Below are positions 1 through 9,490 of a stretch of 64,000 nucleotides of DNA, piece after piece. Each line of letters begins with the position of its first letter. Positions within the stretch are counted from its first letter, which is position 1. The notes under the pieces were generated by a model. That model made no database searches. It was not told the DNA's origin and saw only the letters and a list, made by a program, of their open reading frames with translations. A program made the translations under genes and the position numbers. This DNA is from Clostridium disporicum. GTDB taxonomy: Bacteria; Bacillota; Clostridia; Clostridiales; Clostridiaceae. The stretch spans positions 42,860 to 106,859 of the forward strand of contig NZ_CYZX01000012.1 in NCBI RefSeq assembly GCF_001405015.1. The letters run 5' to 3'.

Positions 1-509
1 TTTTAATAAAATATTACTATATAAGCGTATATTAATAGAAAATAATAATTATATTACAATTAAAAAAAATATATACTTTATTAAAAATGATATTATGAAG
101 AAGAGCATTTAAAGTACTAAATAAAATCAGATAAAAAGTCGCAGAAAAGTGGATAAGTTGAATAATATAAGTAGATAGATGACTAAGTCTATCTTTTTTT
201 ATTTTAAATATACTCTTAAAATGGAAAATTAAGCTATGAATAGACATTGCACTAAATAAAATAAATATTATCTTAAGAAAAAACACGTATTAGAAAGAAG
301 ATTTCATAATAGAAATTTGATTTTATTTAAGTTAACATCAAAAAAATAATAGTTAAATGGAATATATAATTAAATTTATAATTTGTATGAAAAAATTTTT
401 CGATAAAGACATTATTAGAAATATTTCAATAAATAAAACTATAAATATAAAATTTTTCTAGAATAGAAGAGATTAAGGGAGGAAAAAGACGATAAAAACC
501 TCTCTAACT
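1..509. other. AT-rich upstream region, no convincing gene
   Basis: Very AT-rich sequence before the capsule operon. An 84-codon minus-strand reading frame (32-286) has no good ribosome binding site and encodes only low-complexity Ile/Phe/Leu-rich sequence, so I do not call it. An imperfect inverted pair, AGGGAGG near 478 and CCTCTCT near 500, could form a weak leader hairpin before the first capsule gene. Confidence 0.5.
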
Positions 510-522
510 TTGTGTAAATAAA

Positions 523-531
523 TGGTAAAAT
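523..531 (+). promoter_or_regulatory. Extended -10 promoter of the capsule operon
   Basis: TGGTAAAAT (extended -10, hexamer 526-531) lies about 28 bp before the first start codon. No good -35 is visible at 17 bp. The same extended -10 form recurs before other genes in the window, which supports the call. Confidence 0.5.
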
Positions 532-558
532 ATAAAATGTAAAGAAGGGGTGAGTTTG

Positions 559-2466
559 ATGTTATATGATATTTCTGGAACACTGAGTAGAAAGACAAAG
601 ATAATAGTATTGATGATAATAGATATATTTATAATATTTGCATCATATTTATTTAGCTTTTTTATAACACATATTTACTATTATAATAAGTTAACTTTTA
701 AACCAATACTAAAAATACTACCAGTAATAACTATTACATATATAGCTGTACTTTGGATACTTAATATGTATAGGAGTATATGGAGCAAAGCTGGTGTATA
801 CGAAGGTGTTAAGTCAGTAATAGCTTGTCTAATATCTGGAGCATTAATTTTAGTAGTAACGAGTGGATTTACTAATTTAATTCCAAGAGAACTTAATTTT
901 ATAGCTGGGACATTTATAGTGATATTCTGTACAACAACTAGATTTTCTATACATCTAATTAAAACTTTTACTACTTATGCAATATCATTATTAAGTAGTG
1001 GTAAAGAGAATGTGCTTATTATAGGTGCTGGGGTGTGTTCATCAATTCTTATAGATGAGATAAGAAGAGAAAAAGCAAATGAATACAATATTATAGGAAT
1101 AATAGATGATAGTGTAAACAAAAAGAATACTTATTTAAATGGAATTAAGATATTAGGTAATAGAAATGATATTTTAAAAATAGTTGAAGAAAAAAATATA
1201 GATTTAATATTATTTGCTATATCAAAGATACGAAATGATGAAAAGAAAAAAATTATAGATATATGCCAATTAACTAATGCAAGGATAAAGGTTATTCCAG
1301 GAATATATGAATTATTAGACAAGGATATTTCAATGAGAGCGATGAGAGATGTTAATCTTAAGGATTTACTTGGAAGAGATGAGGTTAACTTAGATAAAGA
1401 AGGCATAAGCGAATATATAGAAGGAAAAACAATATTAGTAACTGGAGGAGGTGGGTCTATAGGGTCTGAACTTTGTAGACAAATTGCAAATTATAATCCA
1501 AAGCTTCTACTTATTCTTGATATTTATGAAAACAATGCATATGATCTTCAAAATGAATTAACTATGAAGATGCCATATTTAAATAAAAAGGTAATTATAG
1601 CATCAGTAAGAGACAAAGGTAGATTATCACAAATATTTAATAGCTATAAACCAGATATAGTATTTCATGCAGCAGCACATAAACACGTACCACTTATGGA
1701 AGATAATCCAACAGAGGCAATAAAAAATAATGTTATAGGTACGTTAAATGTAGCAAAGTGTGCAAGCAAATATAATGCTAAAAAGTTTGTATTAATATCA
1801 ACAGATAAAGCGGTAAATCCAACAAATGTTATGGGAGCAACAAAAAGATTATGTGAAATGATAATACAAGCTATAGATAAAGAAAGTAAAACAGAATACG
1901 TAGCAGTTAGATTTGGTAACGTATTAGGAAGTAATGGTTCGGTAATTCCATTGTTTCAAAGGCAAATTAAAGAGGGTGGACCAGTTACATTAACACATAT
2001 GAATATTACAAGATATTTCATGCTTATACCAGAGGCAACTCAGCTAGTTATGCAAGCTGGAGCATATGCTAAAGGCGGAGAAATATTCGTTCTGGATATG
2101 GGGGAACCAGTAAGAATATATGATTTAGCTAAAAATCTAATAAGATTATCAGGATTAAAGCTGAATAAAGATATAGAAATAAAGGTAACAGGTTTAAGAC
2201 CAGGAGAAAAACTTTATGAAGAATTACTGATGAATAATGATAACCTAAAAAAAACATCACATAAAAAGATTTTTATAGATAAACCAGAAAAATTTGATTT
2301 AAAGGAATTAGTTTCTAAGATAGATGAATTGGTATTTGTAGCAAAAACTGAAGATAGGGAAAAATTAGTCTCTACTTTAAAAGAAATTGTACCAACATAT
2401 ACATCAGCAGAACATTACAATAAAAATAATAATGCTAATAAAGAGGTTGCTTTAGATTATCAGTAG
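559..2466 (+). CDS. Membrane-bound UDP-sugar 4,6-dehydratase, PglF/CapD/WbpM-like
   Basis: Likely converts UDP-GlcNAc to the 4-keto-6-deoxy sugar, the first step towards bacillosamine-like sugars. The N-terminus has about four membrane segments (residues 10-135), then a Rossmann-like linker domain with a GAGVCSS nucleotide motif. The catalytic SDR domain begins with TGGGGSIGSELCRQ near residue 300. The usual catalytic Tyr of YxxxK is Met (VMGATKR), as is normal in this large-subunit family. A GTG at 550 is in frame, but the ribosome site AGAAGGGG (543-550) overlaps it and is well spaced for ATG 559, so I use 559 (635 aa). First gene of the locus, followed by its aminotransferase partner. Confidence 0.9.
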   Translation: MLYDISGTLSRKTKIIVLMIIDIFIIFASYLFSFFITHIYYYNKLTFKPILKILPVITITYIAVLWILNMYRSIWSKAGVYEGVKSVIACLISGALILVVTSGFTNLIPRELNFIAGTFIVIFCTTTRFSIHLIKTFTTYAISLLSSGKENVLIIGAGVCSSILIDEIRREKANEYNIIGIIDDSVNKKNTYLNGIKILGNRNDILKIVEEKNIDLILFAISKIRNDEKKKIIDICQLTNARIKVIPGIYELLDKDISMRAMRDVNLKDLLGRDEVNLDKEGISEYIEGKTILVTGGGGSIGSELCRQIANYNPKLLLILDIYENNAYDLQNELTMKMPYLNKKVIIASVRDKGRLSQIFNSYKPDIVFHAAAHKHVPLMEDNPTEAIKNNVIGTLNVAKCASKYNAKKFVLISTDKAVNPTNVMGATKRLCEMIIQAIDKESKTEYVAVRFGNVLGSNGSVIPLFQRQIKEGGPVTLTHMNITRYFMLIPEATQLVMQAGAYAKGGEIFVLDMGEPVRIYDLAKNLIRLSGLKLNKDIEIKVTGLRPGEKLYEELLMNNDNLKKTSHKKIFIDKPEKFDLKELVSKIDELVFVAKTEDREKLVSTLKEIVPTYTSAEHYNKNNNANKEVALDYQ

Positions 2467-2472
2467 GGGGTA

Positions 2473-3660
2473 ATGGGTGTGGAATTAATAAAGGAAAAAG
2501 CTAAACCAAAAATTAATAAAAGAATATTTTTATCATCACCACATATTGGCAAATACGAAAAGAAATTTATAGATGAAGCATTTTTAACTAATTGGATAGC
2601 ACCATTAGGAGCTAATGTTGAAGGATTTGAAAAAGAGCTTTCAGAGTATGTGGGAATAAGGGGAGGATTAGCGTTATCATCAGGAACAGCAGCACTTCAT
2701 ATGGCTGTAAAGTTATTAGGAGTTACAAAAGGAGATATTGTATTTTGTTCAAGCTTAACATTTGTGGCGAGTTGCAATCCAATAATGTATGAAGGAGCAG
2801 AGCCAGTGTTTATAGATTCAGAACCAGAAAGTTTAAATATGTCTCCTGTAGCATTAGAGAATGCATTTAAATATTATGAGGAGTTAGGTAAATTACCAAA
2901 AGCTGTTATAGTAGTTCATCTTTATGGACAAAGTGCTGATATGGATCCAATAATGGAGATTTGTAATAGATATAATGTACCAGTTATTGAGGATGCAGCA
3001 GAAAGCTTGGGAGCAACATATAAAGGTACTCAAACGGGGACAATTGGTAAATATGGAATATACTCATTTAATGGAAATAAGATAATTACTACTTCTGGTG
3101 GAGGAATGCTTGTATCAGATGATACTGATGGACTACTTAAGGCAAAGTTTTGGTCAACTCAAGCAAGAGATAAAGCAAGACATTATCAACATAGTGAGCT
3201 TGGATACAATTATAGAATGAGCAATGTTGTAGCAGGAATAGGAAGGGGACAACTAAGAGTTTTAGAAGATAGAATAAAGAAGAAAAAAGAAATATATGAG
3301 CTTTATAAATATGGTTTTAGTGAAATAGAAGAGATAAAAATGGCACCGATAAGAGATTATGGAGATTCAAATTACTGGTTAAGCGTTGTTATCTTAGATG
3401 AAACTTCAAAGATAAAGCCAATTGACATAATCTTAGCTTTAGAGGAAGAAAATATAGAATCAAGACCAGTTTGGAAGCCAATTCATCTTCAGCCTTATTA
3501 TGAAGAATACAGATTTTTTAAGCATAATGAAGATTTAGAAATAAGTGTTGCTGAAGATGTATTTAATAGAGGAATATGTTTGCCTTCAGATACAAAAATG
3601 ACTATAGAAGAACAAGAATACGTAATAGAAATTATAAAAAATTTATTTAGAGAGATATAA
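2473..3660 (+). CDS. DegT/DnrJ/EryC1-family PLP sugar aminotransferase (PglE-like)
   Basis: Fold-type I PLP enzyme of about 395 aa. It is expected to transaminate the 4-keto sugar made by the preceding dehydratase to a 4-amino sugar. The PLP lysine is Lys203 in SFNGNKIITTSGGG. The substrate-side RDKARHYQH and ELGYNYRMSN motifs are typical of the family. AGGGGG (2465-2470) is only 2 nt from ATG 2473 but 8 nt from in-frame GTG 2479, so the true start may be 2479. It sits 6 nt after the dehydratase and 3 nt before the phosphoglycosyl transferase, the PglF-PglE-PglC order without a PglD acetyltransferase in this window. Confidence 0.9.
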   Translation: MGVELIKEKAKPKINKRIFLSSPHIGKYEKKFIDEAFLTNWIAPLGANVEGFEKELSEYVGIRGGLALSSGTAALHMAVKLLGVTKGDIVFCSSLTFVASCNPIMYEGAEPVFIDSEPESLNMSPVALENAFKYYEELGKLPKAVIVVHLYGQSADMDPIMEICNRYNVPVIEDAAESLGATYKGTQTGTIGKYGIYSFNGNKIITTSGGGMLVSDDTDGLLKAKFWSTQARDKARHYQHSELGYNYRMSNVVAGIGRGQLRVLEDRIKKKKEIYELYKYGFSEIEEIKMAPIRDYGDSNYWLSVVILDETSKIKPIDIILALEEENIESRPVWKPIHLQPYYEEYRFFKHNEDLEISVAEDVFNRGICLPSDTKMTIEEQEYVIEIIKNLFREI

Positions 3661-3663
3661 GTT

Positions 3664-4260
3664 ATGTTAATTAAAAGAGTATTTGATATTTTAGTCTCAA
3701 TTTTGTTATTATTTTTTTTATGGCCTTTGATGTTAATTATTTACTTATCAGTAAGAATTAGCTTAGGAAGTCCTGCATTCTTTCTTCAAGAAAGAGTAGG
3801 AAAAGATAATAAAGTATTTAAGATAATTAAATTTAGGACTATGAAGGATGCAAAAGATAAGTATGGAAATGACTTGCCAGATTTTGAAAGAGCGACAAGG
3901 TTAGGTATATTTTTAAGAGCTACAAGCTTAGATGAACTTCCAGAATTAATAAATGTTATAAAGGGAGAAATGAGTTTAGTAGGACCAAGGCCTCTTTTAA
4001 AACAATATTTAGGTGTATATAATGAAGAACAAATAAGAAGACATGAAGTATTACCAGGGGTTACAGGATGGGCTCAAATTAATGGAAGAAACTCATTAAC
4101 TTGGAATGAAAAGTTTGAGCTTGATGTTTGGTATGTAGATAATAGAACATTTTTATTAGATTTAAAGATACTTTTTCTAACAGTATATAAGGTTTTAAAG
4201 AGAGATGGGATAAACCAAGGAGAAGGAGTAACGATGGAATATTTTAATGGAAGGAATTAG
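3664..4260 (+). CDS. Polyprenyl-phosphate phosphoglycosyl transferase (PglC-like)
   Basis: Small monotopic membrane enzyme (198 aa) that transfers a sugar-1-phosphate from its UDP-sugar to undecaprenyl phosphate and so starts repeat-unit assembly. A single N-terminal hydrophobic segment (residues 7-30) is followed by the conserved core: KFRTMKDAKD, the catalytic Asp-Glu region LDELPELINVIKGEMSLVGP, GPRPLL and GVTGWAQINGRN. The size matches PglC rather than the longer WcaJ/PglB types. The gene starts 3 nt after the aminotransferase. Given its neighbours, the substrate is probably a diamino- or amino-trideoxy-type UDP sugar. Confidence 0.9.
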   Translation: MLIKRVFDILVSILLLFFLWPLMLIIYLSVRISLGSPAFFLQERVGKDNKVFKIIKFRTMKDAKDKYGNDLPDFERATRLGIFLRATSLDELPELINVIKGEMSLVGPRPLLKQYLGVYNEEQIRRHEVLPGVTGWAQINGRNSLTWNEKFELDVWYVDNRTFLLDLKILFLTVYKVLKRDGINQGEGVTMEYFNGRN

Positions 4261-4267
4261 TTTAATT

Positions 4268-4420
4268 CGCAAGTAAAATATTTTTATTGCGGAAAAGATT
4301 AAAAGTATCTGTAGCAGATAAAAAGTTAACTTCATAGAGGTGAAGGATTTTATAACGCAAAGAGAAAGAATGGAATAGCTGTGTGGGGGAAAGGGTAATA
4401 ACTTAACTTTATAAGGTTAA
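4268..4420 (+). repeat. Degenerate mini-hairpin array after the PglC-like gene
   Basis: The 202-bp gap to the next gene has no ORF but contains consecutive small palindromes. A CGCAA(g)TAAAA/TTTTATTGCG hairpin lies at 4268-4291, a perfect TATCTG-tag-CAGATA at 4306-4320, and a TTAAC...GGTTAA pair near 4402-4418. They are linked by GAAAAG-type spacers. The layout and linkers resemble the well-preserved arrays at 46.4, 51.6 and 63.3 kb, so this is probably a decayed copy. Confidence 0.4.
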
Positions 4421-4462
4421 TAGGGGAGTAAGTGAGATACTAAGGTTAGGGAGTGATATAAA

Positions 4463-5200
4463 GTGGACGATAAGTTGTTTGACTTTGAGGAAATATTTTA
4501 TTTATTTAAGAAAAAGTTTTGGATTATTATTTTGATAACTATAATTACAACAAGTTTTGGAATATATAAGGTGTCTAAATATCAACCATCTTATAGTGCA
4601 AGAGCTAAGATTTTTATTGGCAAAAGTACTGAACTTATGAATTTTTACTCTCAACAGGAATTAGAGTATTATTCACAATTTGTGGACTTATTTAGTGAAG
4701 TAGCAAAGATTGATGGATTTTTAGATGAGGCATTTGAAAAAAACAATATAGATGTACCATCATCATCTATTGCTTCAAGATTAAGTTTTTCATCAAATTC
4801 TTCAAATGTACCTATTTATACAATTTCTTATTCAAGCTATACAGATAAAGACATGGCAAAAATATTAAATGTAGTTTGTGACGAAATGATAAAAAAGGTA
4901 AAAGAAATGATGCCTGAAACAGTTCCTTCTGTTCTTAGCAAGGCTACTGTATCAACTATATATCCTGATAAACGTAAATTACCAATAATGGCTTTTGGGG
5001 TAGGAATAGTACTATCAATAGGGTTAATTTTAGTAATAGATTATTTAGATGATAGATTAATATCTAAAAAACAGTTAGAGAAGGCATTACCTATACCAGT
5101 TATAGGAGAAATACCAACTCATGAAAAAACTTTTATTAAGGAGGATAAACATGTTAGTAGTAAACAAGCTGCCAAGGTCGCTGTCAGCAGAAGCATATAA
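4463..5200 (+). CDS. Wzz/YveK-type chain-length regulator and kinase modulator (CapA-like)
   Basis: Polysaccharide co-polymerase of 245 aa. It has a first membrane helix at about residues 19-37, an extracellular Wzz domain, and a second helix at about 172-190. The cytoplasmic tail would activate the separately encoded tyrosine kinase that follows, the usual split arrangement in Firmicutes. GTG start at 4463 with AGGGAG (4447-4452) upstream. Its last 50 nt overlap the kinase gene in another frame, an unusually long overlap that encodes the Lys/Ser-rich C-terminus. Confidence 0.88.
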   Translation: MDDKLFDFEEIFYLFKKKFWIIILITIITTSFGIYKVSKYQPSYSARAKIFIGKSTELMNFYSQQELEYYSQFVDLFSEVAKIDGFLDEAFEKNNIDVPSSSIASRLSFSSNSSNVPIYTISYSSYTDKDMAKILNVVCDEMIKKVKEMMPETVPSVLSKATVSTIYPDKRKLPIMAFGVGIVLSIGLILVIDYLDDRLISKKQLEKALPIPVIGEIPTHEKTFIKEDKHVSSKQAAKVAVSRSI

Positions 5201-5837
5201 AGCTTTAAGAACTAATATTAAGTATGCGTCTGTAGATAAAAAATTACAGACAATAGTAGTAACAAGTTCTCAACCAGGTGAAGGTAAATCAACAGTAGCA
5301 GGAAATTTAGCATATACATTAAGTAAAGATGGAGCAAGAGTGTTACTTATGGATTGTGATTTAAGAAAACCAACACTTCATAAAAAGTTAGATTTAATTA
5401 ATGAAAAAGGAGTAACAGATTTTTTGGTTCATAAGTGTGATATTAAGCTTTCCATACATGAAGTTGAAGATAACCTTTTTGTAATGCCTTCAGGCTCAAG
5501 AGTTCCAAATCCATCGGAAATATTAGGTTCTAGAGCTATGGAAGAGTTCTTAAATGATTTAAAGAGAGCTTATGATTATATAATACTTGATACACCTCCA
5601 GTTATACCTGTAACTGATGGGTTAATATTGGCAGGGAAAGCAGATGGAACAATATTAGTAGCAAGATCAAGAAAAACTCAAGAAAGAATATTAAAACAGA
5701 GCTATAGAGATCTTACAAATATTGGAGCTAATATTATAGGTTCAGTTTTAACTGATTTAGAAAATACAAGATATGATAAATATCATGAATATTATGGAAC
5801 AGGAAGAATGGGATTTAGAAATAGAAAGAGAAAATAA
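5151..5837 (+). CDS. Bacterial tyrosine kinase (CapB/YwqD-like)
   Basis: BY-kinase that controls capsule chain length and export with its membrane activator. Walker A is SSQPGEGKSTVAG, Walker A' is VLLMDCDLRKP and Walker B is YIILDTPPV. The C-terminus carries a tyrosine cluster (RYDKYHEYYGTG) for autophosphorylation. A longer reading frame begins at ATG 5121, but AAGGAGG (5138-5144) sits 6-7 nt before ATG 5151, so I use 5151 (228 aa). This also removes residues foreign to the family, which normally starts near the LPRSLSAEAYK segment. No cognate phosphatase is seen in the window. Confidence 0.92.
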   Translation: MLVVNKLPRSLSAEAYKALRTNIKYASVDKKLQTIVVTSSQPGEGKSTVAGNLAYTLSKDGARVLLMDCDLRKPTLHKKLDLINEKGVTDFLVHKCDIKLSIHEVEDNLFVMPSGSRVPNPSEILGSRAMEEFLNDLKRAYDYIILDTPPVIPVTDGLILAGKADGTILVARSRKTQERILKQSYRDLTNIGANIIGSVLTDLENTRYDKYHEYYGTGRMGFRNRKRK

Positions 5838-5848
5838 TGGGGAATTTT

Positions 5849-6823
5849 ATGAATATAAATATTTTAATTTTAAGTGCAGGTAGAAGGGTAGAATTAGTAA
5901 AGTGTTTTAAAGATGCAGCAAATAGTTTGAAAATTAATAGTAATATAATAACAGCAGATATATCAAAAACAGCTCCAGCTATATATTTTGGAGATAAAAA
6001 TTATATAATTCCTAGAATAGGGGAAGAAAATTACATAGATTCAATTATAGATATATGTAAAGAAGAAGAAATAAAATTAATAGTTCCAACGATAGATACA
6101 GAACTATCAATATTATCACAAAATAAAGAGTTAATAGAAGAAATTACAGAAGCTAAAGTCTTAATATCAAGTAGAGAAGTAATTAATATATGTAGAAATA
6201 AGATTAATACATCAATGTTTTTTGAAAAAAATGGGTTCGGGATTCCAAGACTTATTAATGATTATAATTTAAGTGCTGGTAATTATAAATTTCCTTTATT
6301 TATAAAGCCACTTGATGGAAGCTCAAGTATAAATACTTTTAAGATAAATAATAGATTACAATTAGATTTCTTTATTAAATATGTTAAAAATCCTATAATT
6401 CAAGAGTTTATAGAAGGAAAAGAATATACGATAGATGCTTTCATAGATTTTGATGGAAATCCAATAACTATAGTTCCAAGAGAAAGAATAGCTACTAGAA
6501 GTGGTGAGATATCTAAAGGAAAGATAGTTAAAGATAGAGATTTAATTGAGGAAATTAAAGAGGTAATAAGTGTATTAAAGCCAATTGGGCATATAACTTT
6601 TCAATGTATGAAAACTAGAGAGGGAATTAAGTTTATAGAGATAAATCCAAGGTTTGGAGGGGGAGCACCAATGACTATAAAGGCTGGAGCAAATTCACCA
6701 ATGAATTTATATAAGCTTTTAATGGGAGAAAAATTAACTTATAACGAAGATTATGAAGATAATATGATTGCTTTAAGGTTTGATGATTCTATATTTATAA
6801 ATAGTGAAGGACAATTAGTTTAA
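5849..6823 (+). CDS. ATP-grasp family enzyme (carbamoyl-phosphate-synthase-like fold)
   Basis: ATP-grasp ligase of about 324 aa. It has an N-terminal Rossmann-like part (NILILSAGRRVELV), a central ATP-binding region (PLFIKPLDGSSSINT, IIQEFIEGKEYTID) and a metal-binding end (FIEINPRFGGGAP). Such enzymes join a carboxylate to an amine, thiol or similar acceptor. In polysaccharide loci they are found next to a HAD phosphatase, as here, and may add an amino acid or other acyl decoration. The specific substrate is not known. ATG 5837 overlaps the kinase stop codon, but ATG 5849 is better spaced from the GGGGA site (5839-5843). Confidence 0.8.
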   Translation: MNINILILSAGRRVELVKCFKDAANSLKINSNIITADISKTAPAIYFGDKNYIIPRIGEENYIDSIIDICKEEEIKLIVPTIDTELSILSQNKELIEEITEAKVLISSREVINICRNKINTSMFFEKNGFGIPRLINDYNLSAGNYKFPLFIKPLDGSSSINTFKINNRLQLDFFIKYVKNPIIQEFIEGKEYTIDAFIDFDGNPITIVPRERIATRSGEISKGKIVKDRDLIEEIKEVISVLKPIGHITFQCMKTREGIKFIEINPRFGGGAPMTIKAGANSPMNLYKLLMGEKLTYNEDYEDNMIALRFDDSIFINSEGQLV

Positions 6824-7507
6824 ATGGTTAAAGCTGTAGTATTTGATTTAGATGATACTCTTATTTCAGAAAGACAGTATATAGAAAGTGGTTTTAAAGT
6901 AGTAAGTAAGTTTATAGGTGATAAGTATAACTTAGATAACGATATAGTATTTGAATGTATGAATATGCTTTTTGAAGAATCGTCAAAGGAAGTATTTAAT
7001 AGAGTACTTGATAGTTTTAAGATTAAATATTCTAAAGAAGAATTATTATATCTTATTAAAGTATACAGAGAGCATACTCCGGAAATAGAGTTTTTTGATG
7101 ATGTTATTCCTACATTAGAAATGTTAAGAGAAAAAGGAATGAAGCTAGGAATAATAACTGATGGTTATAAAGAAACTCAAAGTAGAAAGATAGAAGTATT
7201 AAAATGTAAGGAATTATTTGATGAAATAATAATTACAGATGAATTTGGACGAGAATTTTGGAAGCCACATGAAAAATCATATAAGTCAATTGCAGAAAGA
7301 TTAGGAGTTAAGTTAAATGAGATGATTTATGTTGGAGATAATGTTGCTAAGGATTTTGTAACTGCAAATGAATTAGGAATAGCAACTATAAATGTAAATA
7401 GAAAGTCAGGAATGTATAAAATAAATAGAGTAGATAGAAAATTTTTAGCGAAGTATAAGTTAAATAACATATCAGATATATTTGATATGTTATTTAATAC
7501 AATCTAA
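6824..7507 (+). CDS. HAD-superfamily hydrolase
   Basis: Phosphatase-type HAD protein of 227 aa. Motif I is VVFDLDDTLI (nucleophile and acid Asp), motif II Thr is in LGIITDGY, motif III Lys is in WKPHEKS and motif IV is YVGDNVAKDF. A helical cap lies between motifs I and II. ATG immediately follows the TAA of the ATP-grasp gene, so translation is probably coupled and the two likely act in one step. The substrate is not predictable from sequence. Confidence 0.85.
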   Translation: MVKAVVFDLDDTLISERQYIESGFKVVSKFIGDKYNLDNDIVFECMNMLFEESSKEVFNRVLDSFKIKYSKEELLYLIKVYREHTPEIEFFDDVIPTLEMLREKGMKLGIITDGYKETQSRKIEVLKCKELFDEIIITDEFGREFWKPHEKSYKSIAERLGVKLNEMIYVGDNVAKDFVTANELGIATINVNRKSGMYKINRVDRKFLAKYKLNNISDIFDMLFNTI

Positions 7508-7525
7508 TACTGAAAGGTTTTTAAT

Positions 7526-8635
7526 ATGAAAAAAATATTATATGTTACAACGGTAAGTAGTACAATAAATGTTTTTTTAGTACCTCATATAAAAATGTTA
7601 ATAGATAAAGGAAATAGAGTTGATATAGCATGTAATTTAGACCAGGAAGTAAGTAAAGAATTATTAGACTATGGTGTTAAATTACATAAAATAGACTTTT
7701 CAAGAAATCCAATAAGTACAAATAATATAAAAGCATATAAACAAATATTAGAATTTCAAAAATTAGAAAAATATGATGTAGTTAATGTTCATACGCCAAT
7801 TGCATCATTTGTCACTAGATTAGCTTTAAGAGATGAAAATGTAAGAATTATCTATACATGTCATGGATTCCATTTTTATAAAGGAGCTCCTTTGCTAAAT
7901 TGGATTTTGTATTATCCAATGGAGAGAGTAGCATCTAGATGGACAGATACAATAGTTACTATAAACACAGAAGATAAAGAGAGAGCAGAAAAGTTTAAAT
8001 TAAGAAATGATGGACAAGTAGAGCTTATGCATGGAGTTGGAATAGATCCTAAAGAATATGAGTTAATTGAATTTGATAAAGAAAGATATAGAAAAGAATT
8101 AGGATTAAAGCATGATGATTTTGTAATATTAATGATTGCAGAATTAAATAAAAACAAAAATCATATGCAACTTATTAATGCTATGTCATTACTTAAATAT
8201 AAATATCCTAAAATTAAGGTATTATGTGCAGGTAAAGGGCCTCTTAAAGAAAAATTAGAAAATAAGATTAAAGATTTAGGTTTAGATAAAAATATAGAGT
8301 TTTTAGGATTTAGATCAGATATAAAGAAGCTCTTAAATATTTCGGACTGCATAACTTTATTTTCACTTAGAGAAGGATTAGGTAAATGTCTACTTGAGGG
8401 GATGATTGCTGGAAAGCCGTTGATAGCTACGGATACAAGAGGGCCAAGAGAACTTATAGAAAATAATAAAAATGGATATTTAGTTCAAGTTCGAGATTAT
8501 AAAAAAACTGCTGAATATATTGAAAATATTTATTTAGATGAAATAAAGAGAAAAAATTTTTCAAAGAATTCATTAGATAAAATTAACCAATATTGTTTGG
8601 AAAATGTGTTAAGAGAAGTAGAAGAATATTGTTAA
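7526..8635 (+). CDS. Glycosyltransferase family 4 (GT-B)
   Basis: GT-B glycosyltransferase of 369 aa. The N-terminal acceptor domain has the VNVHTPIASFVTRLA and YTCHGFHFYKGAP motifs shared with CapM/EpsD-like enzymes. The C-terminal nucleotide-sugar domain has the retaining GT4 motif SLREGLGKCLLEGMIAGKP (E-x7-E type). It adds one sugar to the lipid-linked repeat unit on the inner membrane face. Which sugar cannot be read from sequence. Start supported by GAAAGG (7513-7518). Confidence 0.88.
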   Translation: MKKILYVTTVSSTINVFLVPHIKMLIDKGNRVDIACNLDQEVSKELLDYGVKLHKIDFSRNPISTNNIKAYKQILEFQKLEKYDVVNVHTPIASFVTRLALRDENVRIIYTCHGFHFYKGAPLLNWILYYPMERVASRWTDTIVTINTEDKERAEKFKLRNDGQVELMHGVGIDPKEYELIEFDKERYRKELGLKHDDFVILMIAELNKNKNHMQLINAMSLLKYKYPKIKVLCAGKGPLKEKLENKIKDLGLDKNIEFLGFRSDIKKLLNISDCITLFSLREGLGKCLLEGMIAGKPLIATDTRGPRELIENNKNGYLVQVRDYKKTAEYIENIYLDEIKRKNFSKNSLDKINQYCLENVLREVEEYC

Positions 8636-8650
8636 TCAGGAGATGTACGT

Positions 8651-9472
8651 ATGATGGTAAATAATCAAAAAGTATCAATAATAATGGGAATATATAATTG
8701 TGAAGATACATTAGCTGAAAGTATAGAGTCAGTAGTAAATCAGACATATGATAATTGGGAGTTAATAATGTGTGATGATTGTTCGAGAGATAAAACATAC
8801 GATATAGCACAGAAGTATCAGGAAATGTATCCTAATAAAATTAAAGTAATTAAGAATGAAAGAAATATAACACTTGGGCCTACCTTAAATAAATGTTTAA
8901 AATATGCTTCAGGAGAATATGTAGCTAGGCATGATGGTGATGATTTATATAAAAAAGATAAATTAGAAAAACAAGTAAAGTTTTTAAATCAAAATAGACA
9001 GTATGATTTAGTTGGAACTGGAATGAATGTTTTCGATGAAAATGGATTTTATGGGACAAGAATTCCAAAAGAAAAACCAGTGTCTAAGGATTTAATGAAA
9101 GGAAGTACATTTGCACATGCAACTATTATGGCAAGAGATTATGTATATATAGAGTTAAATGGGTATAGCGAGAAAAATAATAGAAGAGGAGTAGAAGATT
9201 ACGATCTTTGGTTCAGATTTTTCAAGAAAGGTTATATAGGATATAACTTACAAGAGGCTTTATATGACGTAAGAGAAGATAGAGGAGCATATAAGAGAAA
9301 AAATATAAAACGAAGATTTAACGAAATAAAAACTATGTTAAGTGGAAGGGCATTATTAGGATTAGATTTAAAATATTCAGTATATATTATTAAGCCCATT
9401 ATAACTATAATAACTCCAAAGCTTTTATTAAGGATGTATGCAGAGAGGAAAATGAATAAGGTTAGTAAATAA
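8651..9472 (+). CDS. Glycosyltransferase family 2
   Basis: GT-A transferase of 273 aa. The N-terminal nucleotide-binding fold begins VSIIMGIYNCEDTLAESIESV. The metal-binding DxD region is ARHDGDDLY near residue 97 and a likely base region is GVEDYDLWFRF. The C-terminus is basic and slightly hydrophobic, consistent with membrane-surface attachment. Two adjacent ATG codons (8651, 8654) follow AGGAGA. Confidence 0.88.
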   Translation: MMVNNQKVSIIMGIYNCEDTLAESIESVVNQTYDNWELIMCDDCSRDKTYDIAQKYQEMYPNKIKVIKNERNITLGPTLNKCLKYASGEYVARHDGDDLYKKDKLEKQVKFLNQNRQYDLVGTGMNVFDENGFYGTRIPKEKPVSKDLMKGSTFAHATIMARDYVYIELNGYSEKNNRRGVEDYDLWFRFFKKGYIGYNLQEALYDVREDRGAYKRKNIKRRFNEIKTMLSGRALLGLDLKYSVYIIKPIITIITPKLLLRMYAERKMNKVSK

Positions 9473-9490
9473 AATACAAAGGGTGAGAAT

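Noticed and set aside
32..286. 84-codon minus-strand frame at the left edge
   Set aside because: Low-complexity translation, no ribosome site and no recognisable domain in very AT-rich DNA.
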